Positions 1 to 6,983 of a stretch of DNA of 11,588 nucleotides are shown piece after piece. Positions within the stretch are counted from its first letter, which is position 1, and each line of letters starts with the position of its first letter. Origin of the DNA: JBHHXG01 sp046756985 (GTDB lineage Bacteria; Pseudomonadota; Zetaproteobacteria; Mariprofundales; Mariprofundaceae); the NCBI GenBank assembly GCA_046756985.1, contig JBHHXG010000051.1, positions 1-11,588 of the forward strand, read 5' to 3'. The notes beneath the pieces were generated by a model. That model was given only the letters and a program-made list of their open reading frames with translations. It searched no databases and was not told the origin of the DNA. The translations under genes and the position numbers were made by a program.

Positions 1-84
1 TTTGCTCCGCCGCTGGTGATCACAAAGGAGCAGATCGACTGGGTAGCCGGACAGGTAGAAAAAACACTGGATGAATTGCACTGA
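1..84 (+). CDS. C-terminal end of a class III (PLP-dependent) aminotransferase, partial
   Basis: An open frame enters from the left edge and stops with TGA at 82-84, giving 27 residues that begin FAPPLVITKEQIDW. An R/F-x-PPL-x-IT-x-E-x-ID run near the C-terminus is typical of class III aminotransferases of the acetylornithine, ornithine or 4-aminobutyrate type. These are cytoplasmic pyridoxal-phosphate enzymes that transfer an omega-amino group to 2-oxoglutarate. The catalytic lysine and cofactor site lie outside the window, so the substrate cannot be assigned. The family call rests only on this short tail and is moderate in confidence. Confidence 0.6.
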   Translation, partial: FAPPLVITKEQIDWVAGQVEKTLDELH

Positions 85-155
85 TACTTTGCCTTTCAGC
101 GACATCTTGAATATCCATACGCAATCATGACTTGCCAGACGGATATTCACTAACC

Positions 156-1514
156 ATGGGCAAATACCGAACTGCACCACTGGCCACGGCCGCCATGCCA
201 CCGGGCGTGCCGTTCATCATCGGTAACGAAGGCGCTGAACGTTTCAGCTACTATGGCATGCGCGCCATCCTCGTTATATTCATGACCCAGGTCCTGATGA
301 GTGCCGACGGTAACCTTGCCGTGATGGGCGAGGAAGAGGCCAAGGGCTGGTTTCACCTGTTTGTATCGGCTGTCTATTTTACGCCTCTGCTGGGCGCGCT
401 GATTTCCGACGGCCTCTTGGGGAAATTCCGCACCATCATTCTGCTGTCCGTCGTTTACTGCTTCGGTCATCTGGCGCTGGCCATTGATCACACGCGCCTG
501 GGACTGGCCGTCGGGCTGGGGCTGATCGCGCTTGGGTCTGGCGGTATCAAACCGTGTGTCTCGGCGCATGTCGGCGACCAGTTCGGTCAATCCAACGAGC
601 ATCTGCTATCGAAAGTCTTTGGCTGGTTCTATTTTTCCATCAACCTGGGTGCCTTTGCTTCCATGCTGGCTACGCCGTGGCTATTGGCATCCTATGGCTC
701 ATCGGTTGCCTTTGCTGTGCCCGGCGTGCTGATGCTGATCGCCACATTCATCTTCTGGGCGGGCCGCCACCGGTTCGCGCATATTCAGCCGGCTGGTGTG
801 CATTTTTTTAAGGCAGCCATAAGCATGGGTGGTCTCAAGGCGCTAGGCAGGCTATGCATCATCTATGTCTTTATTGCCATGTTCTGGGCGCTGTTTGACC
901 AGACGGGCTCATCATGGGTGCTACAGGCACAATACATGGACAGGCATATCTTTGGCATTGAAGTGCTGCCTTCGCAAATACAGGCCGCCAATCCCTTGCT
1001 GGTGATGCTTTTGATTCCGCTGTTTTCCTATGTCATTTATCCGGCAATCGGGCATACATGGCCATTAACCGAGCTTCGCAAGATAGCCATCGGCATGTTT
1101 ATTACCGTCGTCGCCTTTATCATCCCAACGTGGATTCAGATACAGATTGATACGGGTGCAACACCACATATCGGCTGGCAACTCCTGGCCTACGTGGTGC
1201 TAACCAGCGCTGAAGTCATGGTGTCGATTACCTGTCTTGAATTCTCCTACACACAGGCACCGAAGACGATGAAGTCTTTTGTCATGGCCTTTTTTATGCT
1301 GTCAATCTCAGCCGGTAATCTGTTTACCAGTGGTGTCAATTTCTTCATCGAAAATCCGGACGGTACAAGCAAACTTGCCGGTGCCGACTATTTCCTGTTT
1401 TTCACAGGTTTGATGCTTATTACTGCCATTGTTTTCACCCTCGTCATCCGCTTCTACAAAGGTGAGCGCTACATCCACGCTGAAATCCCCGAGGCTCTTC
1501 CCGGCCGGGATTAA
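156..1514 (+). CDS. POT/PTR2-family proton-dependent peptide transporter (MFS)
   Basis: This is an inner-membrane proton-coupled di/tripeptide symporter of 452 residues. The start is taken as ATG 156; a TTG at 132 would add eight residues, and neither has a strong Shine-Dalgarno site. The family proton-coupling ExxER motif is present as EGAERFSYYG (residues 25-34). The first PTR2 signature follows as GALISDGLLGKFRT, and the second as FGWFYFSINLGAF. FWALFDQTGSSWVLQA marks helix 7. Only a short linker separates the sixth and seventh hydrophobic segments, so the two extra helices seen in many bacterial POT proteins (for example E. coli DtpA) appear absent, and a 12-helix topology is likely. The gene follows an aminotransferase by about 70 bp. 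Family assignment is firm; peptide specificity is unknown. Confidence 0.93.
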   Translation: MGKYRTAPLATAAMPPGVPFIIGNEGAERFSYYGMRAILVIFMTQVLMSADGNLAVMGEEEAKGWFHLFVSAVYFTPLLGALISDGLLGKFRTIILLSVVYCFGHLALAIDHTRLGLAVGLGLIALGSGGIKPCVSAHVGDQFGQSNEHLLSKVFGWFYFSINLGAFASMLATPWLLASYGSSVAFAVPGVLMLIATFIFWAGRHRFAHIQPAGVHFFKAAISMGGLKALGRLCIIYVFIAMFWALFDQTGSSWVLQAQYMDRHIFGIEVLPSQIQAANPLLVMLLIPLFSYVIYPAIGHTWPLTELRKIAIGMFITVVAFIIPTWIQIQIDTGATPHIGWQLLAYVVLTSAEVMVSITCLEFSYTQAPKTMKSFVMAFFMLSISAGNLFTSGVNFFIENPDGTSKLAGADYFLFFTGLMLITAIVFTLVIRFYKGERYIHAEIPEALPGRD

Positions 1515-1707
1515 ACACCAGTCGGACCGGGAGAGTGAGAACATGTCAACCAAACCCTGCATGACTTTCATTGCTCATATTCTGCTCAAGTCTTTTACCT
1601 CCAATGCAAGAAGTATGGAAAGACACGCCTTACCCATGATTCTCACATGGCTTTATTAATCGGACAATTGTGAATATTTACGTTACTGTTCTGCAACAGG
1701 AGTCCAT
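1515..1707. other. Intergenic gap between POT transporter and radical SAM gene
   Basis: About 190 bp with no convincing gene, hairpin terminator or repeat. A 38-codon frame (1542-1659) has a GA-rich stretch upstream, but its product has no recognisable feature. The only clear signal is AGGAG at 1698-1702, five bases before the GTG start of the next gene. A promoter for that gene probably lies here, but I could not pick one with confidence. Confidence 0.5.
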
Positions 1708-3489
1708 GTGACGACAAATCGGCAAAAGCTGCCAACCATACAAAAACCTGGGAAAGGTTTCCCGCATACCCGGAAAAAGCAATTCCATGTGGTTCTGATC
1801 AAGCCGTCTCATTACGATGATGATGGCTATGTGATCCAGTGGTTTCGCTCAGCTGTTCCATCAAACACTCTGGCTGCGCTCTATGGTCTTTCCAAGGATC
1901 TGACCGACCGTAAGGTGCTCGGCGAAGACGTGGAAATCATCACCACCGCCTTTGATGAAACCAACACCCGCATCCCTATTAAGAAGATCATTGGGCAGAT
2001 CAAGTCGGCTAATGCAGGCGGCCTTGTCGGTTTTGCCGGCGTCCAGTCCAACCAGTTTCCCCGCACCATGGATATGGCCACCCGTTTCCGTGATGCTGGT
2101 ATCCAGGTATGCATTGGCGGTTTCCATGTCAGCGGCTGTCTGGCCATGCTGCCCAAGCTGCCGGATGACCTGCAAAAGGCCCAGGATATGGGTATTTCCC
2201 TTTTCGCAGGCGAGGCGGAGGGCCGGCTTGGAGATGTGTTTCAGGATGCATATGCGGGGAAAATGAAACCCCTTTACAATTATATGAGTGACCTGCCAGC
2301 CATTGAGTCGCAGCCAACGCCATTTCTTCCTGCCAGGCTGCTGCGGCGTTCCATGGGCTCCTCTACCAGTTTCGATGCAGGCCGTGGTTGTCCGTTTCTA
2401 TGCAGTTTCTGTACCATCATCAATGTCCAGGGCCGGAAATCGCGGCGCCGTTCAGCCGACGATGTGGAACGCCTTGTGCGGGAAAATGCTTCTCAGGGGA
2501 TTACGCGGTTCTTCATCACCGATGATAATTTCGCCCGCAACAGGGACTGGGAGGATATTTTCGACCGCCTGATCATGATGCGCGAAAAGGGCATACACAT
2601 CCGCTTGACCATCCAGGTTGACACCATGTGCCACCGTATTCCTCGTTTTGTCGAGAAGGCAGGCAAGGCTGGCGTATCGCGCGTCTTTATCGGCCTTGAG
2701 AACATCAACCCGGAAAGTCTGCAGGGCGCACAGAAGAAGCAGAACAAAATCACGGAATACCGCAAGATGATGCAGGCTTGGCGCAGCACTGGCGCTGTGA
2801 CCTGCGCCGGCTACATATTGGGTTTCCCAACCGACACGCCCGAATCAATCGTACGCGATATCAAAATTATCCAGCGCGAACTACCGGTTGATCTACTGGA
2901 GTTCTTCTTCCTCACACCACTACCCGGCTCTCAGGATCACAAGGAGCTTTATGAGAAGGGTGAGTGGATGGATCCGGATATGAACAAGTACGATCTCAAC
3001 CACGTCACTTGCAAACATCCCGGCATGAGCAAAGAGGCCTGGGAGCGAGCCTATCAGTTGGCCTGGGAGACTTATTTCACAGCCGAGCATATGGAAACCA
3101 TCATGAAGCGGGCCTATACCGATGATATCGGCATAAGCAAGGTGATGTTCCTGACCTGGTGGTTTTACTATTGCATCAAATATGAGGGTGTACATCCACT
3201 CGAAGGTGGTATTTTCCGCCGCAAATACCGACTTGATCGACGCTCTGGCTTGCCGATTGAAAGCCCATTTATTTTCTATCCCCGGCGTGTGACTGAATTT
3301 ATCCGTAATCATGCCAAGTTACTGCCGCTGAGCTGGAAAAACAGCCGTATATGCAAAAATATCAAGACGGCCCCCAAGGGTAAAGACTATAGCGACATCG
3401 CACTATCGCCAGTCACCGAAGCGGAAAACGACGATGATAGCCTTGAACTCCTAACCCAACGCCAGGCAGCAACTTCTGCATCAGCCTGA
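1708..3489 (+). CDS. B12-binding-type radical SAM protein, substrate unknown
   Basis: The 593-residue protein starts at GTG 1708 behind AGGAG at 1698-1702. Residues about 25-200 look like the Rossmann-like cobalamin-binding domain of class B radical SAM enzymes (segments LVGFAGVQSN and IQVCIGGFH), but the DxHxxG motif of base-off cobalamin binders is not seen. The radical SAM core begins at residue 228 with CxxxCxxC (C228, C232, C235), which binds the [4Fe-4S] cluster that cleaves S-adenosylmethionine. Later core segments are FFITDDNFARN, RVFIGLEN and GYILGFPTDTPESI. The C-terminal 150 or so residues are rich in aromatics and arginine (TWWFYYCIKYEG, then GGIFRRKYRLDRRSG) and may be a substrate or membrane-surface domain. 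Family members perform methylations, ring rearrangements or lipid and pigment modifications; nothing here fixes the reaction. It appears to be a single-gene unit. Confidence 0.88.
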   Translation: MTTNRQKLPTIQKPGKGFPHTRKKQFHVVLIKPSHYDDDGYVIQWFRSAVPSNTLAALYGLSKDLTDRKVLGEDVEIITTAFDETNTRIPIKKIIGQIKSANAGGLVGFAGVQSNQFPRTMDMATRFRDAGIQVCIGGFHVSGCLAMLPKLPDDLQKAQDMGISLFAGEAEGRLGDVFQDAYAGKMKPLYNYMSDLPAIESQPTPFLPARLLRRSMGSSTSFDAGRGCPFLCSFCTIINVQGRKSRRRSADDVERLVRENASQGITRFFITDDNFARNRDWEDIFDRLIMMREKGIHIRLTIQVDTMCHRIPRFVEKAGKAGVSRVFIGLENINPESLQGAQKKQNKITEYRKMMQAWRSTGAVTCAGYILGFPTDTPESIVRDIKIIQRELPVDLLEFFFLTPLPGSQDHKELYEKGEWMDPDMNKYDLNHVTCKHPGMSKEAWERAYQLAWETYFTAEHMETIMKRAYTDDIGISKVMFLTWWFYYCIKYEGVHPLEGGIFRRKYRLDRRSGLPIESPFIFYPRRVTEFIRNHAKLLPLSWKNSRICKNIKTAPKGKDYSDIALSPVTEAENDDDSLELLTQRQAATSASA

Positions 3490-3536
3490 AAAAATCACGC
3501 GGGGCATATGCTCGCCAGAAGATAATTCAAACGCAT

Positions 3537-3574
3537 AAAAAAGACCCCTCGGAGCAAAATTTAACGATGGGTCT
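3537..3574 (-). terminator. Intrinsic terminator downstream of the 5S-like RNA
   Basis: Read on the minus strand, a 10-position stem (3565-3574 with 3542-3551) pairs at nine positions, with one C-T mismatch and a 13-nt loop. A run of T follows at once (the A run at 3537-3541 on the plus strand). On the plus strand the same hairpin is followed by CATGT, so it should act only on minus-strand transcripts coming through the 5S-like region and yqaA. Confidence 0.75.
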
Positions 3575-3586
3575 CATGTAAAAAAA

Positions 3587-3705
3587 CCTAGCGATGCCCT
3601 ACTTTCTCCCAGGAAACCCTGCAGAACCATCGGCGCGGAGGAGCTTCGCTTCTGAGTTTGGAATGGAATCGATCATGATTCAACACAAGCTCGAAGCGCC
3701 TGCCT
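3587..3705 (-). rRNA. rrf-like: 5S rRNA-like sequence, full length but divergent (possible pseudogene or orphan copy)
   Basis: Read on the minus strand, this 119-nt stretch has the length and landmarks of 5S rRNA: AACTCAGAAG, GCGCCGATGGT, GCAGGGTTTCC, then GTAGGGCATCGC near the 3' end. Helix II can form with a sequence of its own (GAGCTT near 3690-3685 with AAGCTC further on). Helix I is weak: two mismatches and two G-U pairs among about nine positions. The helix III/loop C region carries extra bases, and the helix IV loop is shortened. No 23S or 16S sequence is adjacent; the upstream gene on this strand is yqaA, about 34 bp away. An intrinsic terminator follows about 13 nt downstream. Homology to 5S is clear; whether it is a functional rRNA, a decaying copy or a 5S-mimicking RNA is open. 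Confidence 0.7.
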
Positions 3706-3738
3706 AAATTTTCAAGGTTGACTAGCATAGCTGGCACA

Positions 3739-4149
3739 TTAAGTCGCTGCCCAGACTAGAAATGCATAACGAGCGAGTTTGCCAAAAGTAACTAGTACAA
3801 GAAAGCTGATCACCGAGCAGCGCAGCAGACCAGCAACAAGACACAGTGGGTCTCCCACCACCGGTAACCAGGCCAGAAGCAGGGAAGGGCGACCATATTT
3901 GCCAAACCAGTATTCTGCGCGCTCAGTTTGCTCTTCAGAAATACGTAACCATTTACGATGTACAGCCTCATTACCCAGCCGGCCCATACCGTAAGTAATC
4001 AGGCTGCCCAAAACATTGCCGACCGTGGCGATCAGTACTATCGAATACGGGTTCACGCCTTCATTCAGGCGGTACAGCAACAATGCCTCGGAGCCGCCAG
4101 GAAACAGTGTTGAGGAAATCAGCGCCGAGAAAAACAATACCCAGTCCAT
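3739..4149 (-). CDS. yqaA: YqaA-type DedA/SNARE-associated family small membrane protein
   Basis: A 136-residue inner-membrane protein, close to the length of E. coli YqaA. The N-terminus is a hydrophobic segment with the re-entrant-loop style motif FPGGSEALLL (residues 16-25). A glycine-rich segment GNVLGSLITYGMGR follows, then a polar stretch, WFGKYGRPSLLLAWLPVVGDPLCLVAGLLR, and a C-terminal helix. The WFGKYG...PVVGDPL...AGLLR block is characteristic of the DedA superfamily, whose studied members act as membrane or lipid transporters; YqaA itself is poorly characterised. Start is the ATG at 4149, only 17 bp from the divergent methyltransferase start, so the promoters must overlap the genes. 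Its 3' end faces the 5S-like RNA on the same strand. Confidence 0.85.
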   Translation of the reverse strand: MDWVLFFSALISSTLFPGGSEALLLYRLNEGVNPYSIVLIATVGNVLGSLITYGMGRLGNEAVHRKWLRISEEQTERAEYWFGKYGRPSLLLAWLPVVGDPLCLVAGLLRCSVISFLVLVTFGKLARYAFLVWAAT

Positions 4150-4166
4150 GCTGCTATGCTATCGCT

Positions 4167-4625
4167 ATGCCCAAACAGCATCTATTCGCTTATCCGTCTC
4201 CATGGGGAGGTATCTCCCTGATGCTGGAAGGGGGCATATGCTGCGCCATCCGCTTGAAACACTGTAATGCGCATGCATGTCCAGCGACGCACCCCGTCGC
4301 CCAGTGGCTGGATGCTTATTTCTCAGGCGTGCAACTGCCACTGATGCCTCTGCTGGCAAAGGCCAGAACTCCTTTTCAGCACAGGCTTAGAAAGGCCCTG
4401 CTCAACATTCCACCCGGCGAAACCCGCACCTACGGCGAACTGGCCAGAACTCTTAACAGTGGACCGCGGGCCGTCGGCCAGGCGTTGGGAGCAAATCCTC
4501 TACCCATCCTGATTCCCTGCCACCGCGCAGTGGCAGCCCATGGGCTTGGTGGTTTCAGTTGTGGTCTGAAATGGAAGAAGCGACTTTTGGAACTGGAGGG
4601 CGCTACTTTGCCGGAAAATCTTTAA
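4167..4625 (+). CDS. ogt: Methylated-DNA--protein-cysteine S-methyltransferase (Ogt/Ada-C type)
   Basis: A suicide DNA-repair protein that transfers the alkyl group from O6-alkylguanine in DNA to its own cysteine. The active-site signature is ILIPCHRA (residues 114-121; nucleophile C118), with alanine in place of the usual valine. The helix-turn-helix region carries PPGETRTYGELA, including the conserved tyrosine, and GPRAVGQALGANP with the arginine that flips the base. The C-terminal GGFSCGLKWKKRLLELEG matches the family end. At 152 residues from ATG 4167 it has the normal one-domain length with a short N-terminal domain. A longer open frame upstream overlaps yqaA and looks non-coding. No good Shine-Dalgarno site is visible. 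Its 3' end overlaps the convergent SIMPL gene by 23 bp. Confidence 0.93.
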   Translation: MPKQHLFAYPSPWGGISLMLEGGICCAIRLKHCNAHACPATHPVAQWLDAYFSGVQLPLMPLLAKARTPFQHRLRKALLNIPPGETRTYGELARTLNSGPRAVGQALGANPLPILIPCHRAVAAHGLGGFSCGLKWKKRLLELEGATLPENL

Positions 4626-5340
4626 ACGGCACCTCGATTTCGCCAGAAACAGTGACGGATACCTTGCTCTCCCCCGCACTCAGGGCAGGAGCTGCCTTGC
4701 TCTCCATCATCGCCACACCGATCATGTCGCCCCGCACCGGATAAACCGGCTGCTGGCCACTCGTTTGCAAGCGAGTGATGCGAAACGACTTGGCATCCAG
4801 CCCTTTAACAATGCCCTTGGCCTGGCTGCGGAAACTGCGAATCGCCTGCAGACGCAACGCATCCTGCGCATCATGCAGGGTCGGGCCGCTGATCCGGAAC
4901 TGTAGCCCGGAAAGCTTGGCTCCTGTCTTTTCGATGTCATCCAGCCAATCCGGCACGTTATCCAGCCGGGTGCTGGTAATAAGCCCCGTCTGCAGCATGC
5001 GCCAGCCGACGCGTTCCCGCTTGCTTGCAAGCTTGTTATACTCCCAGAGAGGCTCCAAGCGACGGCTGGTTGTAGTTAACTTCACATCGCTTTCATTTTC
5101 AAGGCGCTGTTTGATCTTTTCACTGATCTCATTCACTTGTTTACGTAGCGGCGCAGGGTTCTTGCCTTCCGCCTGAACGCGAAAGTGAATGGCAACCTCA
5201 TCATTGGACAACTCCGCTTCAGCAACAGCAGACAGAGAAACACGCGTGCCCTTCGGCACCTCCGCAGCAAGGGCAGGCACGACCATAATCAACAATAATG
5301 TCAAAAGAAGTATTTTTTTATCAAAGCACGATTGACGCAT
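4603..5340 (-). CDS. Periplasmic SIMPL-domain (DUF541) protein
   Basis: A 245-residue exported protein. Residues 1-26 form a classical signal peptide: a basic start (MRQSCFDKK), a leucine-rich core, then PALAA with predicted cleavage after ALA. The mature part begins with VSLSAVAEAELSNDEV, the usual opening strand of SIMPL/DUF541 domains, and ends with a strand reading VSVTVSGEIEV. This closing VTVSGxIE strand is typical of the family, related to the oxidative-stress-linked YggE. I chose ATG 5340 because the alternative TTG at 5346 adds only two residues; neither has a clear Shine-Dalgarno site. The gene diverges from trmFO across 57 bp and overlaps the end of ogt. Molecular function is unknown. 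Confidence 0.88.
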   Translation of the reverse strand: MRQSCFDKKILLLTLLLIMVVPALAAEVPKGTRVSLSAVAEAELSNDEVAIHFRVQAEGKNPAPLRKQVNEISEKIKQRLENESDVKLTTTSRRLEPLWEYNKLASKRERVGWRMLQTGLITSTRLDNVPDWLDDIEKTGAKLSGLQFRISGPTLHDAQDALRLQAIRSFRSQAKGIVKGLDAKSFRITRLQTSGQQPVYPVRGDMIGVAMMESKAAPALSAGESKVSVTVSGEIEVPFKDFPAK

Positions 5341-5355
5341 AGCCAAGATATAGAC

Positions 5356-5385
5356 CGGTGCTTGCGATGACGCAAGCGCTCACCG
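5356..5385. promoter_or_regulatory. Hairpin/inverted repeat in the SIMPL-trmFO divergent gap
   Basis: CGGTG (5356-5360) and CTTGCG (5361-5366) pair with CGCAAG (5371-5376) and CACCG (5381-5385). The loop is ATGA and CGCT (5377-5380) is bulged, giving 11 base pairs. No T run follows on either strand, so it is not a typical intrinsic terminator. It lies 12 bp before the trmFO ATG and about 15 bp from the SIMPL ATG, so it could be an operator or a leader-RNA hairpin. Confidence 0.45.
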
Positions 5386-5397
5386 TAGCTTTCACAC

Positions 5398-6735
5398 ATG
5401 ACTGACGCACAAGCAGTAACCATCATCGGCGCAGGCTTGGCTGGCAGCGAGGCCGCCTGGCAGCTCGTCAGGCGTGGTATCAGAGTATATCTGCATGAAA
5501 TGCGCCCGAGCAAAATGACGCCGGCACACCGTACCGGAAAATATGCTGAACTTGTCTGCTCCAACTCTTTCCGTGCCGATAGTCTGGAAAATGCGGTTGG
5601 CCTGCTGCATGAAGAGATGCGGTGCATGGACTCCCTGATTATGGAAAGCGCAAGTCACGCCAAAGTGCCTGCCGGTGGAGCGCTGGCCGTGGATCGCGAA
5701 CTCTTTTCCGAGATCGTGTCTGAAAAACTCAAATCCGAATCGCTCATTGATTTCGTTGATGATGAAGCAACTGAAATTCCACAAAGCGGGCTGGTGCTCA
5801 TTGCAACAGGCCCGCTTACATCCGACGCATTGTATGGACAGATTCAAAAACTGACCGGAGAAGAGCATTTAAGTTTTTTTGATGCCATTGCACCTGTTAT
5901 TGATGCAGACAGCGTGGATATGGACATTGCCTACTGGAAGTCGCGTTATGATAAAAATGTGCCGGAAGGCTCCGCGGGCGATTATCTGAACTGCCCTATG
6001 AACGAAACACAGTATCTGCTCTTTATTGAAGCATTGCTTGCAGCAGAAAAAGTTGAATTCAAAGGCTTTGAAGACATCCCGTTTTTTGAAGGCTGTATGC
6101 CGATTGAGGTCATGGCCGAGCGCGGTGTCGATACACCGCGATTCGGACCAATGAAACCAATTGGGCTTGAGCATCCGGAAACAGGAGAGCAGTTTCATGC
6201 TGTGGTACAACTCAGGCAGGATAACCGGGCAAAGAGCTTGTTAAACATGGTCGGCTTCCAGACCAAAATGAAATATGGAGAGCAGCAGCGTGTGTTCCGC
6301 ATGATTCCCGGTCTGGAAAATGCCGAGTTTTTTCGGCTGGGGTCTTTGCACCGCAATACTTTCGTCAAGTCTCCGGCGCTGCTGGATGGTTGCCTGCGTC
6401 TAAAAAAAGAGCCGCGCATTCTCTTTGCCGGACAGATCACCGGTGTGGAGGGGTATGTCGAGTCGGCTGCCATGGGGCTGATGGCCGGGCGCTTTCTCGC
6501 TGATATGTCCCAGGGAAAGGAACCAGATGCACCACCGGCCAACACCGCCCACGGGGCCTTGCTTGCCCATATCTCGCAGGCACGCATCGAGGATTTCCAG
6601 CCAATGAATATTAATTTTGGCCTGCTACCGCCGGGCCCAAAAAAGATCGGTACGCGCAGGCTCGGCAAGGCTGAGCGCCGGCGCATGGTGTCGGAAAGAG
6701 CGTTGGCCTCGCTGGAAAAATGGGGGACAGCATGA
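5398..6735 (+). CDS. trmFO: Methylenetetrahydrofolate--tRNA-(uracil-5-)-methyltransferase
   Basis: A FAD- and folate-dependent cytoplasmic enzyme that makes 5-methyluridine at position 54 of the tRNA T-loop, taking the carbon from methylenetetrahydrofolate and reducing it with FADH2. The N-terminal FAD site reads IIGAGLAGSEAA (residues 9-20). Family blocks follow: LHEMRPSKMTPAH, the conserved cysteine in ELVCSNSFRAD (C54), PAGGALAVDRE, and FEGCMPIEVMAERG with C233, equivalent to the catalytic cysteine of characterised homologues. GQITGVEGYVESAAMGL binds FAD near the C-terminus. Length 445 is normal for the family. The ATG at 5398 keeps the complete Rossmann start, though no strong Shine-Dalgarno site precedes it. 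It leads a plus-strand operon, and its stop overlaps an ATG (ATGA at 6732). Confidence 0.97.
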   Translation: MTDAQAVTIIGAGLAGSEAAWQLVRRGIRVYLHEMRPSKMTPAHRTGKYAELVCSNSFRADSLENAVGLLHEEMRCMDSLIMESASHAKVPAGGALAVDRELFSEIVSEKLKSESLIDFVDDEATEIPQSGLVLIATGPLTSDALYGQIQKLTGEEHLSFFDAIAPVIDADSVDMDIAYWKSRYDKNVPEGSAGDYLNCPMNETQYLLFIEALLAAEKVEFKGFEDIPFFEGCMPIEVMAERGVDTPRFGPMKPIGLEHPETGEQFHAVVQLRQDNRAKSLLNMVGFQTKMKYGEQQRVFRMIPGLENAEFFRLGSLHRNTFVKSPALLDGCLRLKKEPRILFAGQITGVEGYVESAAMGLMAGRFLADMSQGKEPDAPPANTAHGALLAHISQARIEDFQPMNINFGLLPPGPKKIGTRRLGKAERRRMVSERALASLEKWGTA

Positions 6736-6757
6736 AAAACTTGGATTTCTGCTTTGC

Positions 6758-6964
6758 ATGGCCGGCTCAATCACCGCACTGCTGGTACCCTATAAGCTGG
6801 CCGGCTTCGGTGAACCACGCTGGGCTTTCATCCTGGGTGATATTGTCGCGGCCTTCGGACAGCACGTCCGCGTTTACGAACATATTGATGTGCAGATGCT
6901 GCTGATGGAGATAGTGGCCATCAATGCCATCGGCATAGCCATGATGCTGTTCGGCCGCCGCTAA
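6758..6964 (+). CDS. Small hydrophobic membrane protein; start disrupted by an apparent frameshift
   Basis: The clear coding frame runs to TAA at 6962-6964 and encodes a hydrophobic protein ending MLLMEIVAINAIGIAMMLFGRR, a convincing C-terminal membrane helix. The first in-frame ATG is 6758, giving 68 residues without a good ribosome site. However, the well-placed start is ATG 6732, which overlaps the trmFO stop (ATGA) and has GGGGGA at 6722-6727. From there one added A in the A run at 6735-6739 would give MKKLGFLLCMAGSITALL, a proper first membrane helix joined to this frame, for 77 residues. So the intact gene is probably 6732-6964 with a -1 break. No family recognised. The next gene starts 19 bp downstream. 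Confidence 0.6.
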   Translation: MAGSITALLVPYKLAGFGEPRWAFILGDIVAAFGQHVRVYEHIDVQMLLMEIVAINAIGIAMMLFGRR

Positions 6965-6983
6965 GGCTGCTGACGTCAGGTTT

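Noticed and set aside
132..155. TTG-started eight-residue extension of the POT transporter
   Set aside because: No better ribosome site than ATG 156, and the extra residues precede the normal N-terminus of the family.
1542..1659. 38-codon plus-strand frame with a GA-rich upstream stretch
   Set aside because: The product has no domain, signal or membrane feature, and the stretch reads like ordinary intergenic sequence; conservation would be needed to support it.
4083..4166. 28-residue upstream extension of the methyltransferase
   Set aside because: It lies wholly across the start of yqaA on the other strand, and the family length is reached from ATG 4167.
3504..4243. Repeated GGGCATATGCT at about 3504 and 4233
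   Set aside because: Only 11 bases shared in unrelated contexts, one of them inside a coding region; likely coincidence, not a repeat element.
5392..5868. Long minus-strand frame opposite trmFO (158 codons)
   Set aside because: Antisense shadow of a confidently identified gene; no recognisable protein features.
6734..6740. Possible programmed -1 frameshift site at GAAAAAC
   Set aside because: The heptamer starts with G rather than A, so P-site re-pairing is poor, and it would act on the second codon; sequence error or slippage in transcription is simpler.
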